Below are positions 30,265-39,979 of a stretch of DNA of 64,000 nucleotides, in pieces; position 1 is the first letter of the stretch; every line of letters begins with the position of its first letter. Source of the stretch: Paratrimastix pyriformis (Eukaryota > Preaxostyla > Paratrimastigidae); contig JAPMOS010000118.1 of the NCBI GenBank assembly GCA_027972325.1, forward strand, positions 17,501 to 81,500. Reading direction: 5' to 3'. The notes under the pieces were generated by a model that did no database searches, was not told the origin of the DNA, and saw nothing but the letters and a program-made list of their open reading frames with translations. The translations under genes and the position numbers were made by a program.

Positions 30265-31443
30265 ATGGCAAACAGAAAAGGTCCAAGAGAAAGGAACGGA
30301 CTGCGTCCCAACACTGCCTTCATCCCTCTTTCTTCCGGGACGGACCAGGAATCTGACACCGGTGGGTCCACCGCACTGGCAGTCCCGGGTCTTACACGTG
30401 AGCGGGGAGCTCGCGATGGTAGCAGCGGCGAGACAGCGGTGGGGGGAGAGGCTTCCCCGGCTCGACCTGAGCCTGCTGTCGCAGTGGCAGGACTGAACGA
30501 AGCCGCACAAGACCTCATTGCGCGGTCGCTGGAGCCCAAGACGCGCAAGGGCTATCAGACGGCGGTGTCTCAGTTCGCCGAATTCCTGGGCAAGTCCGAG
30601 GCGGACTGTTTACAGGCCTCGCCCACTGATCTGGCCAACTTTTTGGCAGAGTGGGGAAAGTCCAAAGGTTGGGCACCAAGCACGGCTATGAAGAAACGAT
30701 CAGCCATCACCAGATTCTTTCTTATGCATGGCAGACCGGACCCAGGCTCCTCAGCCACCGTCCGGGCCGTTCTCACAGGCATGGAGAAGGCAAAACCGGC
30801 GCGAGAGAAGAAAGGGACCTTCGAGATCGATGTCCTTTGGAGGCATCTGGAGGGCCTCGGCGAGAATGGGTCACTTGATCATCGCGACCTACTGGGAAAA
30901 GTGGTTTTGTTGGGTGAAGCCCTCGGGTTGCGAGCTGCTGACCTGAACACGGCCTCTAAAGCAGAATGCAGGTTCGATGATGGCACCCACCTCTGTGAAC
31001 TCAGAGTGCTGCCGAAGGAAAGGAAGAAGAAAGAGTGGGTCAGGCAGAAGATGGGCGGAAACGTTTCGAACCAGCGTCTTTGCTTTCACTGCGCAATTGC
31101 GGAATTGAATTCGCGCCGCCCCAAGCGCTGCACGAGCTCTCTCCTCTGGAAGCTCAAAAACGGCGAGAAATGCTCAACCGATTGGTTGCTTTCTTGTGGC
31201 AAGCGGCTGATGCTGGCCGCCGGGTTGAAGAAGGAGTGGGGTCCACACTCCGTCAGGGCCGCTGCGGCCTCGAAGGCAGCATCCACTGGTTTGGACGGGC
31301 TGGCTGTGTCTGCGCAGTTTCGTTGGTCGCGCAAGGCGACAACCCTCACCAGTCATTACCTTCATCAGTCGACAGGCACGGCAGTAGCCTTGGCAAAAGC
31401 TGTCCTGGGTGCGGAGGAGGCAGGGCCTCATCTCCAAGAATAG
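30265..31443 (+). mobile_element. Tyrosine-recombinase ORF of a DIRS- or Crypton-type element
   Basis: 392 residues, apparently whole. A core-binding domain (NEAAQDLIARSLEPKTRKGY through LADFLAEWGK-like text) is followed by the catalytic domain. That domain has LGEALGLRAADL, HSVRAAAASKA (His-x-x-Arg box), then FRWSRKATTLTSHYLHQS with the nucleophile Tyr. These enzymes catalyse circular-intermediate integration. No reverse transcriptase lies alongside, so it is either a Crypton or the 3' gene of a DIRS-like fossil. A foldback follows at 31,474 and a small basic ORF at 31,683. Confidence 0.75.
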
Positions 31444-31471
31444 CTATCATCACAGGTCGGCACCTTTCAAT

Positions 31472-31578
31472 TGTTCACTGGAGCACCAGTCCCATCTCCT
31501 CGACAGTAGGATCCCTTCTTCCTAATACTTACAGGAAGATGAGGGTCCTACGGAGAGGGGAGTGGTGCTCCGGAACCC
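31472..31578 (+). repeat. Foldback after the recombinase gene, possible element terminus
   Basis: GGAGCACCA, GTAGGATCC and related bases pair with GGGTCCTAC and TGGTGCTCC, giving an imperfect ~100-bp inverted repeat. The left arm (GTTCACTGGAGYACCAGTCC) recurs at 32,384, and the right arm recurs inverted at 32,388-32,427. Such split repeats are expected at ends of tyrosine-recombinase elements. Confidence 0.55.
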
Positions 31579-31682
31579 ACCCACCCTCCGCTATCTCATT
31601 GCATTGGCCGACCTGTGTTCAGTTGGGACCAAGATCCGCCGCCCTATGAGGGCTTACTGGCGTTGAGTGTTCTGGCGGGGCT

Positions 31683-32126
31683 ATGAGCTCCGCGGCAAGG
31701 TTTGGGTCCACTCACTCACCTCATCACATGCATTTCGACCTTCTCTCTCTTTTCCCTTCCTCCCTTTCCGTGTCCTTCTTGGCTCTGTTGGCCGGGGTTG
31801 TTTGGGCTTTCCCTGTGGACCCGGGCGCCTTCTTCGTCTTGCGGGCTGCAGACAAGATTGCCGGGAACAAGGCAGCTGCCTCGCTGCTGAAGGCAGCGAA
31901 GCTGGAGAGTCCGATGACTGGCCGCAAGCACGCGAGGAACTTCTTCCGTGGTTCTCGCTTCGCCGCCGCAGCGGCCCCGACCGGCGCAGCGGCCCATCCT
32001 GCGGCTGCACCCTTCCAACGCTTCCGTGGCCCGCCACGCCGGCCGTACGTTGCGCGTGCTGCTGCCCAGGGCGCTCCGGCGGCTCCCGCACCGACCCAGC
32101 GGCGTCATTTCGCGCCCAAGCGTTGA
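31683..32126 (+). CDS. Small basic Ala/Pro/Arg-rich ORF downstream of the recombinase
   Basis: 147 residues, unrecognised. Residues ~20-44 are hydrophobic (LLSLFPSSLSVSFLALLAG). Residues 50-85 (AFFVLRAADKIAGNKAAASL, LKAAKLESPMTGRKHARN) are lysine-rich. The tail is an Ala/Pro/Arg repeat ending RRHFAPKR. The second recombinase gene (40,681-41,940) is also followed in its own orientation by small basic RG-rich ORFs, so this may be an accessory gene of such elements. No function is assigned. Confidence 0.35.
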   Translation: MSSAARFGSTHSPHHMHFDLLSLFPSSLSVSFLALLAGVVWAFPVDPGAFFVLRAADKIAGNKAAASLLKAAKLESPMTGRKHARNFFRGSRFAAAAAPTGAAAHPAAAPFQRFRGPPRRPYVARAAAQGAPAAPAPTQRRHFAPKR

Positions 32127-32383
32127 GCGGCCTGCTCTTCCTTCCCGCCTCTGAGCGCCTCTGGGGCTTTGCTTTCCTCTCTTGCGCGGGGCGTCTTTCC
32201 TCTCTCTCTCTCTCTCTCTCTTTACACCTCGGGGTGTGAACCCTGATTTCCTTTTGTTGTTTATTCTTTGGCCTACCTCTTCCCCGCCCGCCGCCCTCAT
32301 TTCTCTGGGGTGCGACTCGAACCGGGGTGTGTATGGCTATTTTTGGTTTTCATTATTTCTTTCGTTGTCGGGGGAACACGAAG

Positions 32384-32427
32384 ACGTTCACTGGAGTACC
32401 AGTCCCCTCTCCGTAGGACCCTCATCT
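32384..32427 (+). repeat. Terminal-repeat arm joined to the LINE 3' boundary
   Basis: GTTCACTGGAGTACCAGTCC and CCTCTCCGTAGGACCCTCAT match the foldback at 31,472-31,578. The minus-strand LINE begins immediately to its right, so this is a junction of two elements. Confidence 0.7.
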
Positions 32428-33109
32428 CCTGCCCGTGCATCTTCACCCACTTCCCTGCATCATCCAACAGCGGCTCCCGCGTCGTCCACAATTTCTGCAG
32501 CAGCGCGATCTCCTCCCTCAGCACCACTCCACACCCCTGCTCGTCCGCCATTCTCCCCAGAATTTGTGTCATCACCATCATATCGTGGACATCAATCGGG
32601 TCCTTCAGCCCCATACCCCCTTCCTCCTCCGGAAAGAACAGCACCTCTGCCGGGTCGCATTTCCCGATACAACCTCCGATTTCCCTGAACACCCTCGCAT
32701 ATCTTTGCTTCAGTGTTTCCAAGTCCCTTGTCGGCATTGGGCACTGCCTCGCCGTGTACTGTAGGCAAGTCGAGACACACTCATTAATCATCTGCACCAT
32801 CATCCTCGGAGGGACCTTCTTGTCCATAAGCCTGTGCAGTCGCCCACACATTTTCTGGATCACTTTCTCCGTGTTGACCTTCATATTCATCTCCTCATCT
32901 ATCCATATCCCAAGATACCGAATTGCCCCACCCTTTTGCTGTACTCTGATCTTCCGACCCTCTCCCAGATCCAAATCCGTCTTCCCCTTCACCCCGCCAC
33001 ACAGGTAATCACACTTGCTCCACGACAGCTCCATACCAGCCTCTTCCACTTTCCGCCTTACCGTGTTCACCAAACGGACCATCTGTTCCCTTGTTCTCGT
33101 CACCAACAT
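32428..33109 (-). pseudogene. LINE main ORF, last part: reverse-transcriptase palm/thumb
   Basis: It resumes after the insertion with MLVTRTREQMVRLVNTV, then MELSWSKCDYLCGG, GAIRYLGIWIDEEMNM, and the thumb region with TARQCPMPTRDLETL and EEEGGMGLKDPIDV. It ends abruptly at DAGKWVKMHGQE, where the sequence switches to the terminal-repeat arm at 32,427. Confidence 0.8.
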
Positions 33110-33386
33110 TGTCTCAGAGTTGGATCCCTTTGTCCCCCTACTGGCCCCCCGTTCTTTCTTTTGATGTTCCTTTTGATTGCTCAAGTGTTTGAACGATTCT
33201 GTTTCCCGGCGATATTCCAGTCTCTCTCCTTCCCGCCATGCCGTCTGTACGCCTACCCCTGAAGGGGTTTAGGTCGGCATGTTACCCGCCGGTTTCGACC
33301 GGATTCACGGATTTTCCTCTGTTTCAGTTTTCTGTGTTTTGCGCGCAGTTACTGGCAGTCGAAATAGTATGACACACACACACACA
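33110..33386 (+). mobile_element. Family-B 3' end inserted in the LINE
   Basis: A 277-bp 5'-truncated copy of the family-B 3' region: TGTCTCAGAGTTGGATCC, the CCTACCCC/GGGGTTTAGG stem, the TTCG hairpin CCGGTTTCGACCGG, then GTATGACACACA with a (CA)n tail instead of (CAA)n. Compared with the intact sequence around 60,790-60,830, about 24 bp of LINE sequence (the FADD region) is missing at the insertion point. The target was therefore deleted rather than duplicated. Confidence 0.85.
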
Positions 33387-34952
33387 CCTTTACCTTCCTC
33401 CCACTATCCAGAATATATCCCCCCTCCTGTCGTCTCACCTCCGCCAAGACTCCCTCCATGAAGGAGATGAACACTAGGCAAGACAGCGGGTCCCCCTGAC
33501 TAATTCCCCTCTCAATGTCGTAGCTATCCGTCAACCCATACCCCGTGATCACACGCGCCTTTCTCCCCTCATACAAGCTGTCCACATACCCAACAAATCC
33601 CTCTTCCACTCCCATCCTTCTCAACCCCCTTCTGAGCGCCTCCATGTCCACTGTATCATAGGCCTTTTTTATATCTAGCGCACACATGTGGAACTCCTTA
33701 CCTCCCATAATCTTCGAGTCCGTCAACACCCCCAAAATCTCGGCAATCGGTGTCTCAATCCTCCGATCCCTCAAGAAACCAAACTGCTCCGCCCCGAAGA
33801 CCCTCTTTCAACGCACCAGTCTTGAAATCTCGATGCAATCACTACCTGCAATCCTTTTAGAAAGACCTGAATAAAAGTTATAGGCCTTCTTCCCGCCGGA
33901 TCCCCCGGATGCTCCGTCTGCGATTTGGTTGCCATATAGACCGAGCTGAGTTTCAACTCCTTAGGAACCTCACACTTCTCCAACATCTCATTGTATCGCC
34001 TCCCCAACCACTCCTTAATTTCGTCCTGACAAGCATGGACCATCTCCGCCGTCACTCCATCCGGGCCAGCCGCTTTCCCGTCCGGCAAAGCCCCCAGTAT
34101 CGTCTGGATATCATGCATCGACAGAGGGGCCATAATTACCCTTTCACCCACGCCTCCCTTCGCCTCCTTCTGTCTCTGCCCCCCATCCCCCAACGGCAGT
34201 TTCCTTCTTGCAAGCTCCGCCATGAAACCCCACCATCCCCTCTTAACCTCCGCCGGGTCCGACACCACCCTGTCCACCTTCCCCTCCGCATTACGAGTCG
34301 CATATGATGTAATTGGCGCCGCACCATCCGTCATGATACCCTTGTCAATACGCCTGCGCTTTCCCTCCAACGCCCTATCTCTCTTACAGTAATGCACCGA
34401 CCTCATCTTCGCCAACTGTCTCAACATCTCCTTCCGCTTACTCAAGTCCTCCTCCGCCAGCGCTCTCCTCCTCAATTTCTTCATTCTGAAAGGCTCGTAA
34501 TCCCGATCCGTATTCATCATATCTCTATAGCCGAAAACGCAGCCCGCTGTCACTCGAAGAAACTCACTCATCTGTTCAAATGATGGCTCCTCCCCCTTCA
34601 CCGCTGCCTCTCGCAGCATTTGCGCAACCTTCCCGCGGTACTTTTCCATTTTCCCGACCATAGCTTCATACTCCTCCTTTTTCTTGTCCCGCAACAGTGC
34701 CTCCACCTCAGTCCGGGAGGGGCAGATAGCCACCTTCCTCCGAGCCATTTTCACCGCAGAGGGCGCCATGTTCCGGAGATCCGTTACAATCATGTGGTGA
34801 TCCGTAACCGCCTGCCACTGAATCTCATCGTTCCGCCAAACAAACAAATTATCCAGCACCCTCCCCATCGTCCCCTGCGTCGACAGGCACAAATCCAACC
34901 GGGCCCTCCCCTTCCCTTCATGTCCTTCTTCTTTCGCCACCACCCCACCCAT
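33387..34952 (-). pseudogene. LINE main ORF, middle part: end of endonuclease and N-terminal/palm reverse transcriptase
   Basis: The second frame (34,952 to 33,771) opens with the endonuclease C-terminus (LDLCLSTQGTMGRVLDN and the catalytic VTDHHMIVTDL). It continues through a helical connector to the RT fingers LPDGKAAGPDGVTAEMVHAC and RRPITFIQVF. A frame change at about 33,780 follows, then FLRDRRIETPIAE, CALDIKKAYDTVDME (first catalytic Asp) and ERGISQGDPLSC. The catalytic FADD box is interrupted in this copy by the insertion at 33,110-33,386. Reverse transcription of element RNA at the nicked target would be its role; this copy cannot make it. Confidence 0.8.
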
Positions 34953-37165
34953 CGGCTCCGGATAAAAGTTATCTCCCCCGCCTTCCCCACCATCTTTGCC
35001 ACATCATACAATCCCAGTTTCTCTTGCTCCCCTCCTTCCTTAGCCCATCCGTTCGCATCTGTGTACACCACGACTCCTCTCCCGTCCGACGCCCCACCCG
35101 CCACACACTCCTCCAACCGCTCCAGGATCACACTCCTTACCCTCACATTAGCCTCTCCGTCCCCAGTAGGAAAATACATGTTGATGAGTCTCATCTGATT
35201 CTTCCCCTCCGTCCAGTCCATAAACATGAGATAACCAGGAATCACCTCCGTAATCTTTCGCACTGCCACTTGCAATGTTTTTCTATACCCAATCATCACC
35301 CCCCCTCTCGGGTGCCGCTTAACAGACTCCTCCGCCACAGAGCTCCTCCAGCACCACCCCTTCATCCATTTTTCCTGCAAAAACTCCTTGTTGTCCCTCG
35401 TTCCTTTCGTCTCCTGCAAGAGCGCTATGTCCGTTCGACCCACCTTCAGCAAATCTTCTACATTTTTCTTTTTCCATTCCGAGCCCAGCCCCCGCACATT
35501 CCATCCGACCACCCTCACCCGATCCTCCTCTTTCCCCGGCAGCCCCGCCCTCAAGTTAGCCTCCTTTTTTCCGCAGCACCACTTTTCCACCCCACAAAAT
35601 TCTTCCGCCTCCGCCTTCTCATCATACACACGCTCGATATCCAGCATCTTCGCTTTTTGCCTCTTCTTCCTCTGCGCATCCCTTTTTCCCTTCCTTCTCC
35701 GCGCCTTCACCCCCTTCCCTTCCCCCGCAGGTACCCTGACTTCCGGGTAACTATCCCCCACTGCGGCTAGGGTTCCCACTCCTACCCCCGTGCACTGCTC
35801 CGCCCCGGCCCATCCCCGCTCCCCAGCCTTCCCACCTCCCATCTGCATCTTCTCACCTCCGAACGCCGGTCCCAGGGCCGACTTCCTCATCCTCGACGCC
35901 TTTTCCTGCCCCTCCACATATAGGAACACATCTCCATGACTTGCTTCCTCTTCCCCAACTTCTCCAACCCTGCTGTCATTAAACCTCCACCATCGGTCTC
36001 CAATCTTTTTGACCGCCACCCAGTGTCGCCCACCCCCCCTTCTCCCACAAACCTCCGCCACCGCCACCAAGTGATACACCTTACCGCCCACTTCCACCAG
36101 ATCCGGCTGGACCCTCCATTGCCTCTTATCAGTCATCCCTTCCCTACTCCGCGTCACTTGGACGATCATAACACCCTCTGTTCCCACCACCCGCTCCTCC
36201 CTCGCATGCCAACGATCCTCCCCACACCCAGGGCACCTTTTCCGTATCCTTTGATTTGAGAGGGTCACCCTTCCCACAGCGTCACTCATTTTCTCAAGAT
36301 CATGCTCCAGTCTCACCGTAAGATCGCTTCTCTCTCTCTCTGTTCCGCTGCTCATAAGCTCACACTCCTGACATGTGTCCTCCACTTCCACAGTTACCTT
36401 TGCCGATATCCCAGACCTCCGTAATAACTCAACGAGGGCCTCCTCCGCTTCCCCATCCTGCCCTTCGTCCAAACCCCTCGTCCCCTCCCTCCACACCCCT
36501 TCTTCCCACTCCAGGGTCCCATGACCTCCCCGCAATATCTCATAAATCTCCCCCACCCCCCCAACCGCCTCAACCACCTGGAGGGCCGTGCTGATCCAGC
36601 ACCGGTGGCCAGTGACATTAACTACACCTCTATACATTTCGCAGCCATTACCATCCTCCAGGTCTCCATCACCCTCCCCCACTCCATTTCCACCTCCATA
36701 ACAATCCTGCTCCCCACCATAGCAATCCTGCTCCCCACCTCCTTCAATCATTTCACAGATGTCCTCGTTATTCAAAGGAGACTCAACCAGTCCAACCTGT
36801 TTTTTCAACCAATCAAACAAGTCAATGACACCCCGACCCCTTTTCCACCCCTCTTTCATCCCCACCCATCTCTTTAACCTGTCAACGATAAATTTCCAAT
36901 TGGCCTGGCATGCGAGCCCTTCCAAGTCCCCCCAAGCTGACATTATCACTTGCATCCATAATATCTTAGCTTGTCTCCCTTTCCAAACCTCTCTGTCCCA
37001 GGGAGACTGCCGCAACTCGAAGGAGTCTACGAGGCAAACGGCAACAAGGGCAATATTCACACAGACCGTAAGCATAAAGGAAGCCAGCCCCAGCCACCTG
37101 AGCCGGAGCAGTATGCCACCCATGCCGCCAACCTGTAGCGCGTTCCCATCGCCGCGGTCCTCCAT
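34790..37165 (-). CDS. LINE main ORF, first part: USP/C19-like deubiquitinase domain + AP endonuclease
   Basis: 791 codons. Residues 27-47 are hydrophobic (possible membrane segment). Residues 181-420 match ubiquitin-specific proteases box by box: Cys box TGHRCWISTALQVVEA (Cys189), Gln box GQDGEAEEALVELL (235-248), zinc-finger pairs CQEC (265-268) and CPGC (311-314), then MIVQVTR. The His box is GRHWVAVKKIGDRWWRFNDS (His381, Asn396/Asp397), ending VFLYVEG. All catalytic residues are kept. A basic linker (KARRRKGKRDAQRKKRQKAK) follows. The AP endonuclease begins VVGWNVRGLG (553-561) and LLQETKG (582-588), with YTDANG later; it would nick target DNA. The frame is lost near residue 763 (SRWVGWW): the endonuclease end TDHHMIVTDL lies in the next frame. 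Copy 2 shows the same shift. That a USP domain aids the element, for example by protecting its proteins from ubiquitin-dependent turnover, is inference. Confidence 0.75.
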   Translation of the reverse strand: MEDRGDGNALQVGGMGGILLRLRWLGLASFMLTVCVNIALVAVCLVDSFELRQSPWDREVWKGRQAKILWMQVIMSAWGDLEGLACQANWKFIVDRLKRWVGMKEGWKRGRGVIDLFDWLKKQVGLVESPLNNEDICEMIEGGGEQDCYGGEQDCYGGGNGVGEGDGDLEDGNGCEMYRGVVNVTGHRCWISTALQVVEAVGGVGEIYEILRGGHGTLEWEEGVWREGTRGLDEGQDGEAEEALVELLRRSGISAKVTVEVEDTCQECELMSSGTERERSDLTVRLEHDLEKMSDAVGRVTLSNQRIRKRCPGCGEDRWHAREERVVGTEGVMIVQVTRSREGMTDKRQWRVQPDLVEVGGKVYHLVAVAEVCGRRGGGRHWVAVKKIGDRWWRFNDSRVGEVGEEEASHGDVFLYVEGQEKASRMRKSALGPAFGGEKMQMGGGKAGERGWAGAEQCTGVGVGTLAAVGDSYPEVRVPAGEGKGVKARRRKGKRDAQRKKRQKAKMLDIERVYDEKAEAEEFCGVEKWCCGKKEANLRAGLPGKEEDRVRVVGWNVRGLGSEWKKKNVEDLLKVGRTDIALLQETKGTRDNKEFLQEKWMKGWCWRSSVAEESVKRHPRGGVMIGYRKTLQVAVRKITEVIPGYLMFMDWTEGKNQMRLINMYFPTGDGEANVRVRSVILERLEECVAGGASDGRGVVVYTDANGWAKEGGEQEKLGLYDVAKMVGKAGEITFIRSRWVGWWRKKKDMKGRGGPGWICACRRRGRWGGCWIICLFGGTMRFSGRRLRITT

Positions 37166-37204
37166 CCCATCATTCGAGGTTGTCCCCTTTGGGGTTTTCC
37201 TCCA

Positions 37205-38869
37205 CTACGGTGAGGTTTGCCTGCCACATTTTAGCCAGGTTGTCTCTACCCTCTCTCTGGCCACCCCAGGGGTAACGATCCCTAGGGCATCCCGCCGACG
37301 TGGCTCAGCGGCCCCCTCCTCTCTAGCCTCCGCAGGAACCGCTGCGGAGGTTAAGGGGGTCCTGGTTTGACCGTTGACCCCTTGACCGGCCCTAGCGCCA
37401 CCACCAGTCCTAACGAGATCATCGATCTCAGAAAATAAGTACCCAGTAAGAGAGTAATACTTACGCAGACCTTGTCGTAACACTCTTCCATTGGAATCTC
37501 CAGACATCATCCAAAGTTGCCTCCATCCAGCACACGCGGATGCAGGCATTGGGACCATTCCGGTTTGACCGGCCACAATCCCAGACAGGCAGGCCCTGTA
37601 GTAGACAATGGCAAACTAATAGGCCGGGGTCACATAGTCGACCGGAGCTCCCATCTGCTCCGACCAGTATTGGAATTGGATGACTGAAAAGAAGGGTACA
37701 CGCAGACCACCTCCACTCCAGGAAGCCTCAAAACAATAACCAGGCTGCCCTTGACCGGCCATAGCAAATTCAGCGGCAACATTCCTAAAAGTTTCTGAGA
37801 ATGACAAAAAAGAATACCGGAAAGACAGACTCCCTCCCAAAGAACGTGCCGCGTCAGCAACATCCCAGAGAAGGATCTTCCATCTGACCAGACGGTCAGA
37901 CAGGCATCACAGAGGGCCAGATGCCTGAAATTCTAAAGATGAGCCGCCTCCCGTCCCAACAACCAACAAACCGGTCGTTATTTCCAGCACCAAACAGGGC
38001 CCACCTCCGAGGCAAAGCACTCTGTCCAGCCGGGAGACTATGATCAAAGTTGGATTAGAAACTCTCCATCCATCTTCCTCCATCCACAGACCAACAAGAC
38101 ATCGGCTAGACATACCACACCAACCTGAGGGCAGCCGCCACCCAATGCAGCCACCACACCAAGCCGGCACACCATCCAACCACAGTTGGAAAGTAGGGGC
38201 GCTCAGCCCACCAGAAAGCGCGGGAGAAAACAGCCATCCCAACCCCCGCCAACCCTCCTGATCCCATCTCTCTCCCGTCCACCACCGGCCCCATCGCTCC
38301 TTCCAGAGGTCTTCCCCATCTCCGTACCAGCATTCCCAGTTCTCATTACCAGTCTTTATCCAACCCAGACAGCCACGCTTCTCGCCCCTCTCTTTTTGAT
38401 CAACTACATTTACCCCTTTATTAATTCCCCACCCAATTCCCGTTCCCCTCCTTCTTGTCTGTGTCATCTCCACCCACTCCAATTTTACCTTCCACCTCTC
38501 TCCCCCAATTCCACCAACTGTTCCACCCCTCAGTTGCATAATGATTCCCCTCCTCATTCCAACCAGGCCCCCACCCCCTTCTTTCCCTTTTCCCATATCT
38601 CCTCGCCCCCTTTCCCCTCGTTTTTCGGTATTCTCGAATACATCGTGCCACCCAACCGTACTCGCAATTGCACGATCCACCTCTCCAATTGCGCCCACCC
38701 CTTCCATTATTCTCCACCCAGTCCCCTTTTCGCACCCTTCACCAGCTCCCTTCCACTCGTTTTCAGACAGTACCAACACAGAAGGACAGGGAGAAATAGG
38801 GGGGGGGCCGATGATCACAGCAGCTGCCCACCCCCACGTGCCCGTCCACAACCCGCCCGGATACTTCAC
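37205..38869 (-). CDS. Open frames upstream of the LINE main ORF, possible LINE ORF1
   Basis: On the minus strand a 320-codon frame (38,869-37,907) is rich in Trp/Gly/Glu/Lys (GWRIMEGVGAIGEVDRAI, WKVKLEWVEMTQTRRR). Two smaller frames (37,863-37,616 and 37,576-37,205) lead towards the LINE main ORF, which starts at 37,165. No zinc knuckle, RRM or NPF/Pro-Ala region is seen, so it does not resemble the family-B/C ORF. Position suggests a LINE 5' region; nothing more can be said. Confidence 0.3.
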
Positions 38870-39554
38870 TCACAGCCCGCCCGTATCCGCAACAACAACA
38901 GCCCCCACTTCTTGCCCCCTCCGCGCCATAGCCCGGGCCCTGGGGACCTCGTCGGTCGGGATGCGGAGGACGAAGCCTCCGTCCCACCGCCCCGAATCCA
39001 AATCGCGATCTTTCAATTTGATTTGGTCCGGGGCGGTGAGACCGCTCGTCGCAAACCACCGCATCACGTCGGCCACCGATCTGCAACCGGCCGGCCTCAG
39101 TACAATGACCGTCTTGCCAGGCACATTCTCGAACTGCTCCGACCGCTCCCCGGCAAAAATCGGCCGGCGACCCGCCACGACCGATGGCCACACTGGCGGG
39201 CCCCTCACCACGCATAGCACTCGGAACACCTTCATCATAGGGTCTTGCACCTACCAAGAGATGATCATTCCCAACCCCCACCTGACAGACCTTGCCATGA
39301 ACTTGTTTCCCAGTCACAAAACAGCCGTGATTGGCTTCCCTAATCGCTTTCAGGAGCAACTCCAGGGAGAAGTCCCCAACAATCGTAGTGGCTGAGCGCG
39401 ACTCAGGTAATTCCTCCATTCGGTGGTCCAGGATGTCCAATCCCTTCACCCCACAAAACTTGTCCAATAGCTCTAAATCGTCTTCATAGATGAGCACCTC
39501 AAAGGAGGGGTAGGAGCCCTCGCGAGGAATCATCGAGACTCTTCTTCTTCCCAA
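38870..39554 (-). CDS. Unidentified ORF pair beside the shared 110-bp motif
   Basis: On the minus strand, starting just after the GTTTGGGAAG end of the shared motif, one frame reads SFEVLIYEDDLELLDKFCGV, SATTIVGDFSLELLLKAIRE and GCFVTGKQVHGKVCQVGVG. An overlapping frame (39,250-38,870) reads NVPGKTVIVLRPAGCRSVAD, DQIKLKDRDLDSGRWDGGF and ends DTGGL. Both look protein-like, suggesting one gene with a frame change near 39,250. No family recognised. Confidence 0.35.
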
Positions 39555-39665
39555 ACCCCCAGGAAAATAGACATCACGTCAGGCAACGCAAAAAGCGGCA
39601 CTGACCACAAATAGAAAGAAATTCCATGTCAGATGACACGAATAGTGGAACCCGCCCTTGCGTAA
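39555..39665 (-). repeat. ~110-bp motif shared with 51,897-52,003
   Basis: On the minus strand it reads GGCGGGTTCCACTATTCGTG ... TCTATTTTCCTGGGGGTTTG then GGAAG. The plus-strand copy at 51.9 kb is near-identical. Its last 28 bp occur again at about 40,593-40,622. Possible terminal or promoter repeat of the tyrosine-recombinase elements. Confidence 0.75.
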
Positions 39666-39979
39666 GCACGCCAAAGGGGCCGGGCACCACTCCGAAGGTG
39701 TGGTCAGGCCCAGACGCATCCCAAAGAAAGAATGTAGACAGAAAGACGAGAGAGACAAAACAAAAGAGGCTTTCAAAGATTGATCAAACATCGGCACAAT
39801 CAAATTCAACTTCTCCTCCCCATGAGCCGCCGAAGCTCACCCCGGTAAGCATGTGTCTGCGGAGGGAAAGAGGAGGGTGGAGAAACCTCCGGCTTACCAG
39901 GTCACGCAAAAAATCAGGAAAAAATACAGAGGGGGCGAAGCCTCAGAAAAAGACCCCCGGGGGACGAAGCGCCTTCCAT

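Larger units (their letters stand above)
32428..37165 (-). mobile_element. Large LINE, copy 1: USP-like protease, AP endonuclease, reverse transcriptase
   Basis: Read on the minus strand, the element carries an ORF with a ubiquitin-protease-like domain and AP endonuclease (37,165 to about 34,930). Two frame changes follow, then the reverse transcriptase down to 32,428, where the copy is cut at KMHGQE before its C-terminal knuckle and 3' UTR. A family-B 3' end (33,110-33,386) is inserted in it. Its 5' end is not defined; ORFs further upstream (37.2-39.6 kb) may belong to it. Confidence 0.8.
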
